A stretch of DNA of 64,000 nt from Epiperipatus broadwayi. Its lineage: Eukaryota; Onychophora; Udeonychophora; Euonychophora; Peripatidae. Where the stretch lies: contig JAQFVV010000153.1 of NCBI GenBank assembly GCA_028023455.1, positions 1,219,212 to 1,283,211 of the forward strand. The letters are read 5' to 3'. A program made the translations under genes and the position numbers. The notes under the pieces were generated by a model. The model was not told where the DNA came from, searched no databases, and saw only the letters and a program-made list of their open reading frames with translations. This document shows, in pieces, positions 23,931-34,314 of this stretch; the first letter of the stretch is position 1; every line of letters starts with the position of its first letter.

Positions 23931-24766
23931 TACTCGGGAATTCGTAAGAAGTTTGAGAGCCAGATCTGTGAGTGACAGAATCAATCCTGGACTTCCCATT
24001 TCCAAGTGGGATGCTCTGTCAAACCACGAAGAGCTTTTACTCATATAAATTTTGCATATACTCTTAGGGCTTCCAGCATTTGGGATAACAAATATTCTAA
24101 ATTTTTGCATAAATTTTCTAACTTTTTTTAAATTTTACTTCCTTTTGCTATTATCCATTTGTTATTCATTTGTAATCGGTTTGTTTTTACATTTTAAAGT
24201 GATCTTACTTTTGTTAAAAGAACTACTGGAGTTGTTAAAAAAGGAATTTGAATTTACTGTAAAACAAAAGTTTATTGTGATGTAAGCAAGCATTGCATAA
24301 AAGTAAACTAATTATGATCAAACAAAACTATGGGATAAAAACAGTTTAAAAAATATATATATATATTATTTTAAATATAAAAAGCAATATATACCAGTGC
24401 ATATCTCTAGCTGAAAATTCAAATACAAAATATTCAAATTATTTTGAATCATAATTTTTGACGTTTAGACTTTATATACATTTACAGAGATCGTTACTGA
24501 AAAAACATAACGTTTGAGAGGATAGTTGAACATTTTATTAATATATATATATATATTATAAAAAATAATAATTTAATTCAAACTTTTCTCCACATTTTTT
24601 TTTGCTTGTTTGTTTCAAATTAAATTAACTCTTTGGGTATTATAAATACAGTCAAATTCAATTTTTCTTGATTCTGTTTTTTTTTTAATAAACTATTATT
24701 TACTTTATATCTCTCTATTTTTTTTTTCTTTTTTCTTTTCTTATGTATTGATTTTTATTTTTACAT
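23931..24766. other. AT-rich non-coding stretch
   Basis: No gene recognised; short T-rich frames only. Confidence 0.5.
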
Positions 24767-24983
24767 ATACCATTTACAACTTTCTTAAACACTTCAACAA
24801 TACTATTTTTTTAACAAAACTTTATTCTTACAGTTTGGGTTGTCCTGCAGTTATCAGTTTACAGGTTTTGACTGTTCTGTAGTCATCTTCAGAACTGATG
24901 GCTGCAGAACAGTTAAAACTGTAAGAATAAAGTTTTAATAAAAATAGTATTGTTGAAGTGTTTAAGAAAGTTGTAAATGGTAT
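24767..24983. mobile_element. Family E: 217-bp inverted-repeat element with a hammerhead centre
   Basis: The arms 24767-24836 and 24916-24983 are near-perfect inverted repeats (about 68 bp); for example, ATACCATTTACAACTTTCTT on the left has its complement on the right. The centre carries a hammerhead fold on the minus strand (24845-24907). A partial relative, GAACAGTCAAAACTGTAAAG, lies at about 50867. Without the hammerhead it would be called a MITE. With it, a head-to-head pair of retrozyme-like units is a better description (inference). Confidence 0.65.
24845..24907 (-). ncRNA. Hammerhead ribozyme fold, family E (core G12 lost)
   Basis: On the minus strand: outer helix I CTGCAG/CTGCAG, a 2x2 internal loop (CC/AA), inner helix I ATCAGTT/AACTGAT (7 bp), core CTGAAGA, helix II GACT/AGTC with loop ACAGAAC, then AAAA where GAAA is required, a minimal helix III AC/GT, and a GTA cleavage triplet. 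The G-to-A change follows a C, so CpG decay (CGAAA to CAAAA) explains it. Expected to be inactive. Confidence 0.65.
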
Positions 24984-27258
24984 CTCTATATTTACATAAA
25001 TTTATAAATGCGTGTATATTTAGTGACCATTCATAACAATCACCTTTCAATTAATACATAAATAAGTATTAATAAGTTATATTTGTTTTAAAATATTGGA
25101 TATTATTTGACCATAGATAGACTATATTTAATAAAATTTAAACATATGCATAATATTTTTTATGTACATGCATAGTCTAAATACAACTTGGGAGTTATTG
25201 AATTAAATACTTTTCTATTCTACTTTTTCAATACAAATGTTGAAATTTTCATCCATTATTTGCTATGTTCTCATTAAATACTAATATTAATCTCTACCCA
25301 TTTGTCTAATAACAGATTCATAATCCTACATGATTTACAAAGAACAAAAAAATCTTATCTACAAAAAAGAGCCACTATATTGTGTATTATTCTAGTTCCC
25401 ATGATATAAATCCTTAGCCCCAGTTTTTTTATTACAACACTTATGTTCTTCTTGAAACTAAATGAATTATAATGACAACAATAATAAAAATGAATATGAA
25501 TATCCCTGTTACACCCAAATTCACATTTAATCTTCTATGGCTCTATATCCCACAATTAGTATTTATAAAAATTATCATTAATTATTTTTAACAATCCTAA
25601 ATCCATTACTATATTTTCAAGATTTTACCACAATCTCTTCCTATTCACCATAAGATATTTTTATGTAAAAATACTATAAATAATTTTTTATTTTCCTTAT
25701 ATTTTAGTCAGCTATGTAACAATGAATAAATTATCCCCTGTTCAACTTCTATAATGCAATATATTATCTCCCTCCCACAATTGTTTTAGCATTTTAGTAG
25801 CAATAACTTGTTCTAAATATATTTCCCATTTGAGATTATCAGTTATTATTTGTCTTTGTTTTACTGCTTCTTTAAATGTAGGATAAGTAATTTCTTCACA
25901 TTTTTAAATATTCAAAGCTGGATGTTCCTATAATCTTTTCAATCTGATTCTTTTTGTGTGGCTCACTTTGAGATGCATAACCTCTCCAATACTTAATTGT
26001 TTCTCTATCTAAATGAGTTTTTAGTATTATTGGTGTCACATTATTACCCTGATTGTCATTCATTTTTATTAAAAATATATTCAATTATATATTTATTATT
26101 TTATTTAATTTATACATAATTTTTCAAACTCTAGAGATATATCAGTATATCTATAACATTTATTTTAGTAATTGTCATGTAATTATATTTACACATTTTT
26201 GAGATTTTTACTAATTATTTATATATCTAAAACCAAAAATTATTTTATTTTAAAAAAATTAATAATATACTTTTATATTTTCTGGATATATGTTTTATTT
26301 TAAACAAATTTAAAGTTTTTTCCAATTTGAATTTGACATTACTGATATATATTTTACTTTAATCAAATTAGACAATATTTTTGTAATTGTTTTTAGATTG
26401 GTTGTTTATAGAAAGGACATTATTTTGATTGGTTAATTTAACACCTTTTTATTAATGTAAATTTAACAAAAGATATCAAAATTATCCTAATAAATATGGC
26501 AAAATGTTCAAATAACCTGTTTTTGAATAATATATTCATCAGCAGTTAAGAAAACTATGACATTTGTGTCATTACAACAATATATTTTTTGAAAACACCC
26601 TCTTTACTTTCTTCAAAACAAGTTGTGGATATAAATTTTATATACATTATATCATGATTTTATACATAAATAACTGATATAAAAGAAGAAGAAAAAATAG
26701 GTTTTTTTTTACTCTCTCTCTCTTTTTATTTAAATTTCATAACAGAGGAAGAAGAAAAATTTATTGGTGACCTTTAATTATAGTTCAATAATTTACTTAT
26801 TTTTATTCTAAAATTTTAATATTAAATTCAAATCCTTCATCTGGTTTACTATAAAAATGTTGGAGATTTTATCCATAACTAAATTTAAAATAGGTAATCT
26901 ATAGTACTTCAATAATGCTTTGCATTTCTATAAACTATGCAATTCAAAATGCTTTCAGTGTATCAAAAACTTTTTTTTTCGTTTACAATGTAATTTATTA
27001 TTCAGTTTCTCACATAATATAAAATAAATAGTTAATAATTTTTAATAATATGCATAAATTAATTCTCTTAACTTTTAGGTAGTTTATATTTTTTATTTAT
27101 CAATTGACATGTATATTCATGCACATATGAAAATGACAGTTTGTGTATTTATTAATCAATTCACTTTTTGCAGTGTTGTATATAGTATAACCAATCTGAG
27201 CTGCATAAAATTTGTTATTTATATTATAATATATATAATAATGATATAAATAATAAAT
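24984..27258. other. AT-rich non-coding stretch
   Basis: About 2.3 kb without a recognisable gene or repeat partner. A short minus-strand frame (25896-26084) is unremarkable. Confidence 0.5.
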
Positions 27259-27470
27259 ATAATGGTAGTTAAATATAAATATACAGTCTTTCAATCCACA
27301 GAATTACTTTTTGTTAATTCTTTAACCCTCCTCAATGGTAATTAAATATAAATATACAGTCTTGTAATCTGAAGAAGTACTTTTAATTAAGAAATTAACC
27401 AAAAGTACTGCAGATTCAAAGACTGTATATTTATATTTAATTACTATTATATTTATTATTTATATTGTTA
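27259..27470. repeat. Small tandem plus inverted repeat
   Basis: The block TTAAATATAAATATACAGTC occurs twice in direct orientation (about 27269 and 27342) and once inverted (about 27420-27445). A 9-bp hairpin (AGTACTTTT/AAAAGTACT) sits between the second copy and the inverted one. Confidence 0.7.
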
Positions 27471-27714
27471 TTACAATATTTTTAATTAATGGACATTTTA
27501 TTTGAGTATATATATACATATATATCAAATTTATTAAGCGCAAGCAGATAACATTGTAATAACGTGTAAGCTAAACCTTCGAAAGATGCACTTTAAACAT
27601 GCTTATGTGACAGTCAATCAGATGCAATAATGACCAGCACATGGAACTCCCAATTCTAAAACACAAGGCAGAACTATAAGAAAAAGATATATATATACAC
27701 ACAAAAAAAAAGTA

Positions 27715-27960
27715 TGGAGAGATGCATGTTGGGAGTAACAAGAAGAGATTGAAAACACAATATATGGGTAAGAAAACAAACAGATGTTACTGACCTCATT
27801 GAAAAAATTAAAAGACTGAAGTGGAGTTGGCTGGACATATTGCTAAAACAGATAATAATAGATGAACAATTGAAATCTTAAACTGTATTCCAAGAGAAAG
27901 TGTGCAGGGGTGATGTGAGAAAAGAATCTAAAGATCAAAAAAGATGAATTGAACTTGGAA
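27715..27960 (+). pseudogene. LINE (RTE-like) C-terminal tail, fragment
   Basis: The translation gives TDVTDLIEKIKRLKWSWL and, after a frameshift, TDNNR plus ILNCIPRE. This is the conserved tail after the reverse transcriptase (I-E-K-I-K-x-L-K-W-x-W-A-G-H). The same region is present in the larger relic ending near 19190. Only about 80 codons remain, with frameshifts. Confidence 0.7.
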
Positions 27961-28154
27961 AGACCTTTATTCTTTAGTGGATTGATAATGGTTGATGATA
28001 TATATATATATATGATAAACAAAAATGCAAGTTAAAAAACTTGCTAACGCTTGTATTTATGTCCACAGATGGCGTCCTACCAAGACTGCCAATCAAGCGT
28101 ATGTTTTGTTTACATAAACGTCAGAGTAGTTAGTATTCACTATCTCTAACTATA

Positions 28155-28212
28155 ATTCCACTTTCAGATCATGATTTCAAGCTATTTGCTATCGTCAGTG
28201 AAAGACAGGAAT
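28155..28212 (-). ncRNA. Hammerhead ribozyme, family C unit 1 (intact core)
   Basis: On the minus strand: outer helix I ATTCC/GGAAT, internal loop TGT/T, inner helix I CTTTCA/TGAAAG (6 bp), core CTGACGA, helix II AGC/GCT (3 bp) inside a T-T mismatch with loop AAATA, core GAAA, palindromic helix III segment ATCATGAT, and cleavage triplet ATC. Predicted cleavage is between positions 28167 and 28166 of the minus strand. All core bases match the hammerhead consensus. The weak points are the mismatch next to the core in helix II and the tiny monomeric helix III, which a dimer would extend to 8 bp. Confidence 0.8.
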
Positions 28213-28563
28213 AAAGAAACTAGATCTGAATACAAACTCTGAGCGTTTATGAAACAATTTCTATTCAGCTTGCAAGCGTGAATTTTTTAGACACGTAATG
28301 TCTTCAAACTCAGCATAGCAAACCAGATAGCTACATGGGTCTGATCTCAGTTCAGCATCACCACATAGTAGAAGCCTCTGCAATCTATATCATTGCAAGA
28401 AAGACCTCAAAGGTACATTTATGATAAACAAAAATGCAAGTTAAAAAACTTGCTAACGCTTGTATTTATGTCCACAGATGGCGTCCTACCAAGACTGCCA
28501 ATCAAGCGTATGTTTTGTTTACATAAATGTCAGAGTAGTTAGTATTCACTATCTCTAACTATA

Positions 28564-28621
28564 ATTCCACTTTCAGATCATGATTTCAAGCTATTTGCTA
28601 TCGTCAGTGAAAGACAGGAAT
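28564..28621 (-). ncRNA. Hammerhead ribozyme, family C unit 2 (intact core)
   Basis: Identical to the unit 1 ribozyme and exactly 409 bp from it. Predicted cleavage lies between 28576 and 28575 on the minus strand, so processing of a transcript across both units would release a 409-nt RNA. Confidence 0.8.
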
Positions 28622-29220
28622 AAAGAAACTAGATCTGAATACAAACTCTGAGCGTTTATGAAACAATTTCTATTCAGCTTGCAAGCGTGAATTTTTTAGA
28701 CATGTAATGTCTTCAAACTCAGCATAGCAAACCAGATAGCTACATGGGTCTGATCTCAGTTCAGCATCACCACATAGTAGAAGCCTCTGCAATCTATATC
28801 ATTGCAAGAAAGACCTCAAAGGTACATTTATGATAAACAAAAATGCAAGTTAAAAAACTTGCTAACGCTTGTATTTATGTCCACAGATGGCGTCCTACCA
28901 AGACTGCCAATCAAGCAAAACATACGCTTGATTGGCAGTCTTGGTAGGACGCCATCTGTGGACATAAATACAAGCGTTAGCAAGTTTTTTAACTTGCATT
29001 TTTGTTTATCATAAATGTACCTTTGAGGTCTTTCTTGCAATGATATAGACTGCAGAGGCTTCTACTATGTGGTGATGCTGAACTGAGATCAGACCCATGT
29101 AGCTATCTGGTTTGCTATGCTGAGTTTGAAGACATTACGTGTCTAAAAAATTCACGCTTGCAAGCTGAATAGAAATTGTTTCATAAACGCTCAGAGTTTG
29201 TATTCAGATCTAGTTTCTTT

Positions 29221-29278
29221 ATTCCTGTCTTTCACTGACGATAGCAAATAGCTTGAAATCATGATCTGAAAGTGGAAT
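29221..29278 (+). ncRNA. Hammerhead ribozyme, family C inverted unit (intact core)
   Basis: Same 58-base fold on the plus strand, with predicted cleavage after C29266. No changes from the other two copies in the core or paired positions. Confidence 0.8.
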
Positions 29279-29368
29279 TATAGTTAGAGATAGTGAATAC
29301 TAACTACTCTGACGTTTATGTAAACAAAACATACGCTTGATTGGCAGTCTTGGTAGGACGCCATCTGT

Positions 29369-29373
<5 letters not shown>

Positions 29374-29411
<38 letters not shown>
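29374..29411. repeat. (TA)n microsatellite
   Basis: TA run that abuts the right end of the family C array. A shorter TA run (about 27999-28011) abuts the left end. Confidence 0.9.
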
Positions 29412-29412
<1 letters not shown>

Positions 29413-30028
29413 CTTATTGGTTGGAATAAAAACGAATTTACTATTGTAAGAACACATCTTAATTATAGTGAGCATATAAATAAATGAATAAAACAGATTT
29501 TATAAAGAACTTGAGCATAGTTTTGATTGGAATGGTAAATATCAATAAATATTACCTCAAATATATTCTTTCTTTTCATTGAAATAAATATGATTGCTAC
29601 AGAATAAAATAAAGAAAGCTACAACTACATAAGGTTTTGGAGTATTTCAAAAAGAAAAGTTTATTTCAGTAGTTAAACAATAGCATCTCAAGATTGATAT
29701 GAGCAGACTAAAAAATTGCATGTGATATATATGGTTGTATTTGTGATTAAAGAAATTGGCTTATATATTTGTAAAAAACCCATCCTTAACAATTATTTAA
29801 TTCTTCCTTTCTCTATTTCTCTCTTTTTTTCTTTTTTACTCTCAATCTAATTGTAGCAACCACATCTAACTTTCTGTTTTCAGTTCCTCTTTTTGTTTTT
29901 TTCTTTCTTTGTTATTTTAGTTGTAGAAAATCCATTTGTAACTTTTGAGTCACCCTTTTTTATCTCTATTTCTTTTTTTCGTTGTATTTTTTTTACTTTT
30001 TTTCACTTTCCTCCTTTCATTTTTCTAG
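29412..30028. other. Non-coding stretch ending in a pyrimidine tract
   Basis: No gene seen. The last 200 bp are pyrimidine-rich and end in CATTTTTCTAGG, which could serve as a splice acceptor for the candidate exon that follows. Confidence 0.45.
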
Positions 30029-30316
30029 GATTTGAACAATTTAAGAATTCATTTTCAGCAAAACATGACAAAAAATCACATCCAAATGAACCTCAAGACA
30101 GCAATTGAAAAGGGTATATTCTTCAAGATCCAGCTTTCAGCCATAATTAACTTTTCCATCTGGGCATTGTACTGTAAGCTGGTGTTCAACACCGAAACCT
30201 TGAATAATATATTCGTAGCATTTCAGCAAATACTAAACAAAGAAAGGGATAGAGACATGCACACCACTGATCCCTTCACAGCTGCACAAACCTGGGACTC
30301 CATTGTAATTAGATAG
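30029..30316 (+). CDS. Candidate terminal exon, unrecognised (weak)
   Basis: A 95-codon open stretch directly after a long pyrimidine tract and a CTAG acceptor-like site, ending at TAG 30314-30316. The composition is less biased than the AT-rich frames nearby; it includes LKTAIEKGIFFKIQLSAI and ends in AAQTWDSIVIR. I recognise no domain and see no partner exon. A polyadenylation-type AATAAA (TACCACAAATAAATG) lies near 30435. It could equally be chance or an old repeat. Confidence 0.2.
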   Translation, partial: DLNNLRIHFQQNMTKNHIQMNLKTAIEKGIFFKIQLSAIINFSIWALYCKLVFNTETLNNIFVAFQQILNKERDRDMHTTDPFTAAQTWDSIVIR

Positions 30317-31983
30317 AGCTTTTCCGCAACCTCACTGTTTGCCGGTGGCTGTTGTCTACATTTTATAAAACTGAAACATGAATACTAATATTACCTACTA
30401 ACAGCTTCTCATTTTAATCTTCTCTGATGCATTTACCACAAATAAATGTTGGAACTGGGGAACAAAGAGAATGAACTTTAGATAAATTATGATTCTATGG
30501 TTTGTTCTCGAAACAACAAACAAGTCACAAATGTTTCCTATGCAAACATCAACTCAAATATAACTTTTTTTTTTGTTTTTGCATGCTATCTCATAATCAT
30601 TTACTTGTTTTATACTTCTAGGTCTGTATTTGGTCTTAATGTGCAATAAATTTGTTTTTGAAAGTAAAATTGTCATATTGGTTTTCAAGAGACTGTTAAT
30701 GTTGATAATGCCTCCAATTTTTTGCAATTTAAACACTGTTATATATGTGTATGTTTGGAGAGAGAGAAAAGCGCGAAATATCTCTTTATAAAATTTAACA
30801 TCTTTTCTTATAAAGTAAACAATATTTATTTGAAATTCAAATAAATTCTGTTCATTAACTCAAAACACAATTCATGACACTATCAACTATATTTTGGACA
30901 GGATAGGTGGGGCTGTCTTGTGTCCTTCTTCTATTTCCTTTTAACAATAAAGTAACTAAAGTCAATTTAATACGAGATACAGTTAGAAAAATCAATAATT
31001 ATTAAATATTTATTGTGCAAAGTAAATATTTTGAAGTTTTAATTTTATTTATTCTATGTAGTTTAAAATTATTTTGGAAATGCGTTGTTAATTAGAGAAT
31101 AAATATTACAAATTAAATTTTATTAAGCTTCCTTATTCATTACTTATGAAAACAGTTCTATTATAATTAAATAACACAATATTTGTCACAGGGATTTAAA
31201 GTGCATAAAATTAAAAACAAAACTTGATTAAGATATTTACAGATTTTTTTTTGTATGTGGGTCTGAATGATCACAATAAAAATTAATATGTCTTATGCAA
31301 ATATAGCATTATATAGTATATATGTGTCTTCAGCTTACAAACTTGTATTGACTTCAAAAATAAAATGGGCCCTAATATTGCTTTTGTCTACGATTTAAAA
31401 TTAAAATTATGTTTGCAATTAGCATCTGAGGCTGTTGATTGTATGTAACACATCATAAGGTTTCCATCCTGCAGTAATAAAAACTTTATTTTATATGTAT
31501 ACATAAATAAAGAGAAAGTACATATGTATAAATGTATAGATGTTTTTCTAGTCACAAGTAAGATGGGATGATTTGGTACCAAAAATCTACAAACTGGATC
31601 ACACTAAAATGTACTGAAGCATTTTGCCATTTTTCTCCATTGTTGGAAGATATAGGTGATTTACTTAGCAAATAATAATTTAAAAAATATAAAAGTTTTG
31701 GAGTTAAATTCTAATCTGATGTGATATATGTAATCCTAAAAAACTAACCTACTGCAAAAGAAAAGTTTGTTTACTTTTATATGGTATATCAAACTGCTAT
31801 TTTTTGAAATCGCTTATAAAATGTTATTTCCTTAGCTTTGAAAAAGTTAAATTTATATTTAATCATACTTTTAATTAATAAAATACACAGAATAAACTTT
31901 TATATATATATATATATAAATATTCTGACGAATTTTAGAAAAATAATATATATAATACTAAATGTTTTTTTGTATATGTAAAT
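30317..31983. other. AT-rich non-coding stretch
   Basis: No gene recognised. A short TA run lies at 31902-31920. Confidence 0.45.
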
Positions 31984-32250
31984 AGAGGGATTTGAATTTA
32001 AAATTTTTCAGTCTATTTATCCTCCACTCACTCACAAACACCTGATACACATGACCACACAATGAAAAAAATACATATTTCTAATACACATATTTCATGC
32101 TCAACCAGCATTCATCAGTTGGGCCAGATCATAATCTCCCACACATATATACAATCATTGCTTTGTTTATATTAAAATAGAAATTCCTCAAACTTTAATG
32201 AATGGGCTTCAATCTTCTCATCCTTCCAACTGTTCGATTATCCATTTCAT
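31984..32250 (-). mobile_element. Retrozyme-like family A, copy e (long copy, intact core boxes)
   Basis: Minus-strand copy that spans the partial unit start, the hammerhead, the GTGTGGTCATGTGTATCAGG block and the degraded B-box region, as in copy a. It marks the left side of the segmental duplication starting near 32400. Confidence 0.65.
32081..32130 (-). ncRNA. Hammerhead ribozyme fold, family A copy e
   Basis: The minus strand has CTGATGA, helix II ATGCT/AGCAT (5 bp) with loop GGTTG, and an intact GAAA, followed by TATGTGTA. Relative to copy a (GTGCT/AGCAC), the base pair next to the core changed from G-C to A-T on both strands of the helix, a compensatory change. Helix I is weakened by substitutions, so activity is doubtful. 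Confidence 0.75.
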
Positions 32251-32399
32251 TGAAAAACCAACAATAGAGTGCTCAATGCCCTTGTTGGATTTGATATTTT
32301 AGTCATACCTATGTAACATTACATCAATCTACCCCACATATGATCAGACATTACATATACATATATATTATTAAGAGGGGGTGGCTGAACTTAAACTAA

Positions 32400-33655
32400 A
32401 ATATAATTTATTTCCCAAGCAATATATAATTCTAAAACAGTAAATCATTAACAAAATCACATACATGTACAATTTATATAACAATTACTCTAATAATGAA
32501 TCAAATAACAGAGCACTAAGGTTAAGTTAATTGTCATTATTCCAAAAGAATTTTAGGTTTCTTTTTAAAGTCTTAAATAAAATAAATCTTTAGATGCCAA
32601 GCTTTCTAAATAGAAAGCTTAATTCTGGAAATCTTAATACTGCTGATCTTCATCTTTTGGATCACTACCATTTTTTTTGCATGTTTGCTAGTAAATTGCA
32701 TGACTTCTCTGAGATAATGGATATTATTGGTATATGTTTGGAATGCATTTGAAAAGCAAAAACAAACTAAGTTGGTTATTAAAAAAATAAGATATTTTTT
32801 ACAATAATAAATAAGTAAAGTAAGAAATCATTGTGTAAACTTTTGCAACTGCTACCAGATAAATACAATCCAAAATATTGGAAATTAAAAAATATATATA
32901 AATATTAAAGTTTTCAGGTTTTCAAGTTTTAAACCATGATGTTTTGAAGATATCATATGTTTACCATATATGCAAACTTGTCTTTGGCAATTCGGTCCTG
33001 ATTATGATTATCCTCTTCAAGTATTTATGATGCTAAATAGTGTTATGGAAGAGTCCACTGTTTTTCTTTATAGCATTGTTTTCTTTAAAGCAGGCAATAT
33101 AGTATTTTAGCAAACTTCATAGGTGATTTGGGTTTGATTGTATAGTTCCAAATCTTTCACCAGTGAGGTTAAAGTTATCTATCCACCCATGGTAAATAGT
33201 TTTTGCTAAATAATGTCATCATAATTAATAGTGTGTATGGTTTCTACCAGCTTCATAAAATCATTCTTCTTGTGCCAAAATTTAGACCAGACTACTCTTA
33301 TTTTTTTCCTAATCTATTTGTATTTTATATTTTCATAACATGGTTTTTTAATACCTAACATATAATTAAATCTACATTTATTTATATCTATATGTTTCTC
33401 AAAGACATATTTATCAAGACCTACTTATGAGTCTGAAAATATTTTTTCCCATAAATATTTTTTCATTGCTTAAATTATTTTATAAATGATTATATAATTA
33501 AAAAAGTAGTTATTTTGCTTTATTTATAGAAAGAAAGAAAATCATGTCTGAAGATTAAAAAACATTAAGAAATATTATCTAACTTTCTCAGTTTTAGTGT
33601 TGTATAATTTTTAGTGATATATTTAGATTTCTCAATTCAGTTTATTACAAAAAAG
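32400..33655 (+). repeat. Segmental duplication, copy 1
   Basis: Collinear with 34950-36480. Shared blocks include AATAGAAAGCTTA, GGATATTATTG, TATGTTTGGAATG, AGTGTTATGG, AGAGTCCACT and AAATGATTATATAAT. No protein-coding signal. Confidence 0.75.
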
Positions 33656-33816
33656 CAAAACTTACTATATGTATAGCCACACACAGCAAGCTAGAGTAAT
33701 CAATGGATGCCAGAAGGCTTGTGCATAACATCCCCATCTAGTGCCTACTCATCCAATATCCCCGGACTAGTTTCTGGCTTGTGTTAGATCCTAAGATCTA
33801 GTTGCAGTGCTCTCAG

Positions 33817-33874
33817 ATCTAAGTCTTCTCACTGACGAAGGCCACAAGACAAAAACTAGTCTGGGGTATTGGAT
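33817..33874 (+). ncRNA. Hammerhead ribozyme relic, family B unit 1
   Basis: Core CTGACGA is present, but helix II is damaged (GGC versus GAC) and GAAA reads AAAA. The cleavage triplet GTC and the palindromic ACTAGT are kept. Expected inactive. Confidence 0.65.
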
Positions 33875-34255
33875 GAGTAGGCACTAGATGGGGATTTTGT
33901 ACACAAGCCTTCTGATTACTCTAGCTGTGGGTGGCAATACATATAGTGAGTTTTTCCTGTTTAACAACAGTTATACCCAAGCATAAGAAGTGGTGGTCAT
34001 GTGATGTTTATTGGCTTAAAACCAATCCTGCCTAATAGGATAGTGGTGACTATGGTTATTAAAGAACCAAAGACACCAAAATGAATGGGTGCTGAACTGA
34101 ATTCAGACCCATATGACTATATAAGCTAATGGCCTTGTATTGAAAACATTAAGATGTTTTCAGTTTAAGACTTATAGTTTTGTAGTTAAATGGAGATAAA
34201 AGATGGCTGGTGGAGGGTTGCATTAGATAATAAGATCTAGGTGCAGTGCTCTCAG

Positions 34256-34314
34256 ATCCAAGGCTTCTCACTGATGAAGGCCACAAGCCAGAAACTAGTC
34301 TGGGGATATTGGAT
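34256..34314 (+). ncRNA. Hammerhead ribozyme, family B unit 2 (intact core)
   Basis: Outer helix I ATCCAA/TTGGAT (6 bp), internal loop GGC/TA, inner helix I TTCTCA/TGGGGA (6 pairs, two of them G-U), core CTGATGA, helix II GGC/GCC inside an A-A mismatch with loop CACAA, core GAAA, palindromic helix III ACTAGT, and cleavage triplet GTC with predicted cleavage after C34300. The architecture is base-for-base like family C, with different sequence in the helices. Confidence 0.78.

Larger units (their letters stand above)
28012..29373. mobile_element. Retrozyme-like family C: 409-bp tandem array with an inverted unit
   Basis: Two complete direct units (28012-28420 and 28421-28829; exact 409-bp period), a partial third (28830-28916), then an inverted copy (28917-29373) one unit plus 48 bp long. 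The units are almost identical; units 1 and 2 differ at two CpG sites I can see. Each full unit has one hammerhead fold: minus strand in the direct units, plus strand in the inverted unit. A short hairpin GCAAGTT/AACTTGC lies in each unit. TA tracts bound both ends. There is no meaningful open frame: the two 70-codon frames over the palindrome centre mirror each other. Tandem non-coding units with one type I hammerhead per unit match the definition of metazoan retrozymes. Confidence 0.82.

Noticed and set aside
27337-27410. Hammerhead (CTGAAGA ... GAAA)
   Set aside because: No helix II forms between the two boxes; the sequence between them pairs instead with a downstream segment in a plain hairpin.
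28802-29040. Two nearly identical 70-codon frames on opposite strands
   Set aside because: They are the same DNA read from both sides of the palindrome centre of the family C array. The mirror relation explains them fully.
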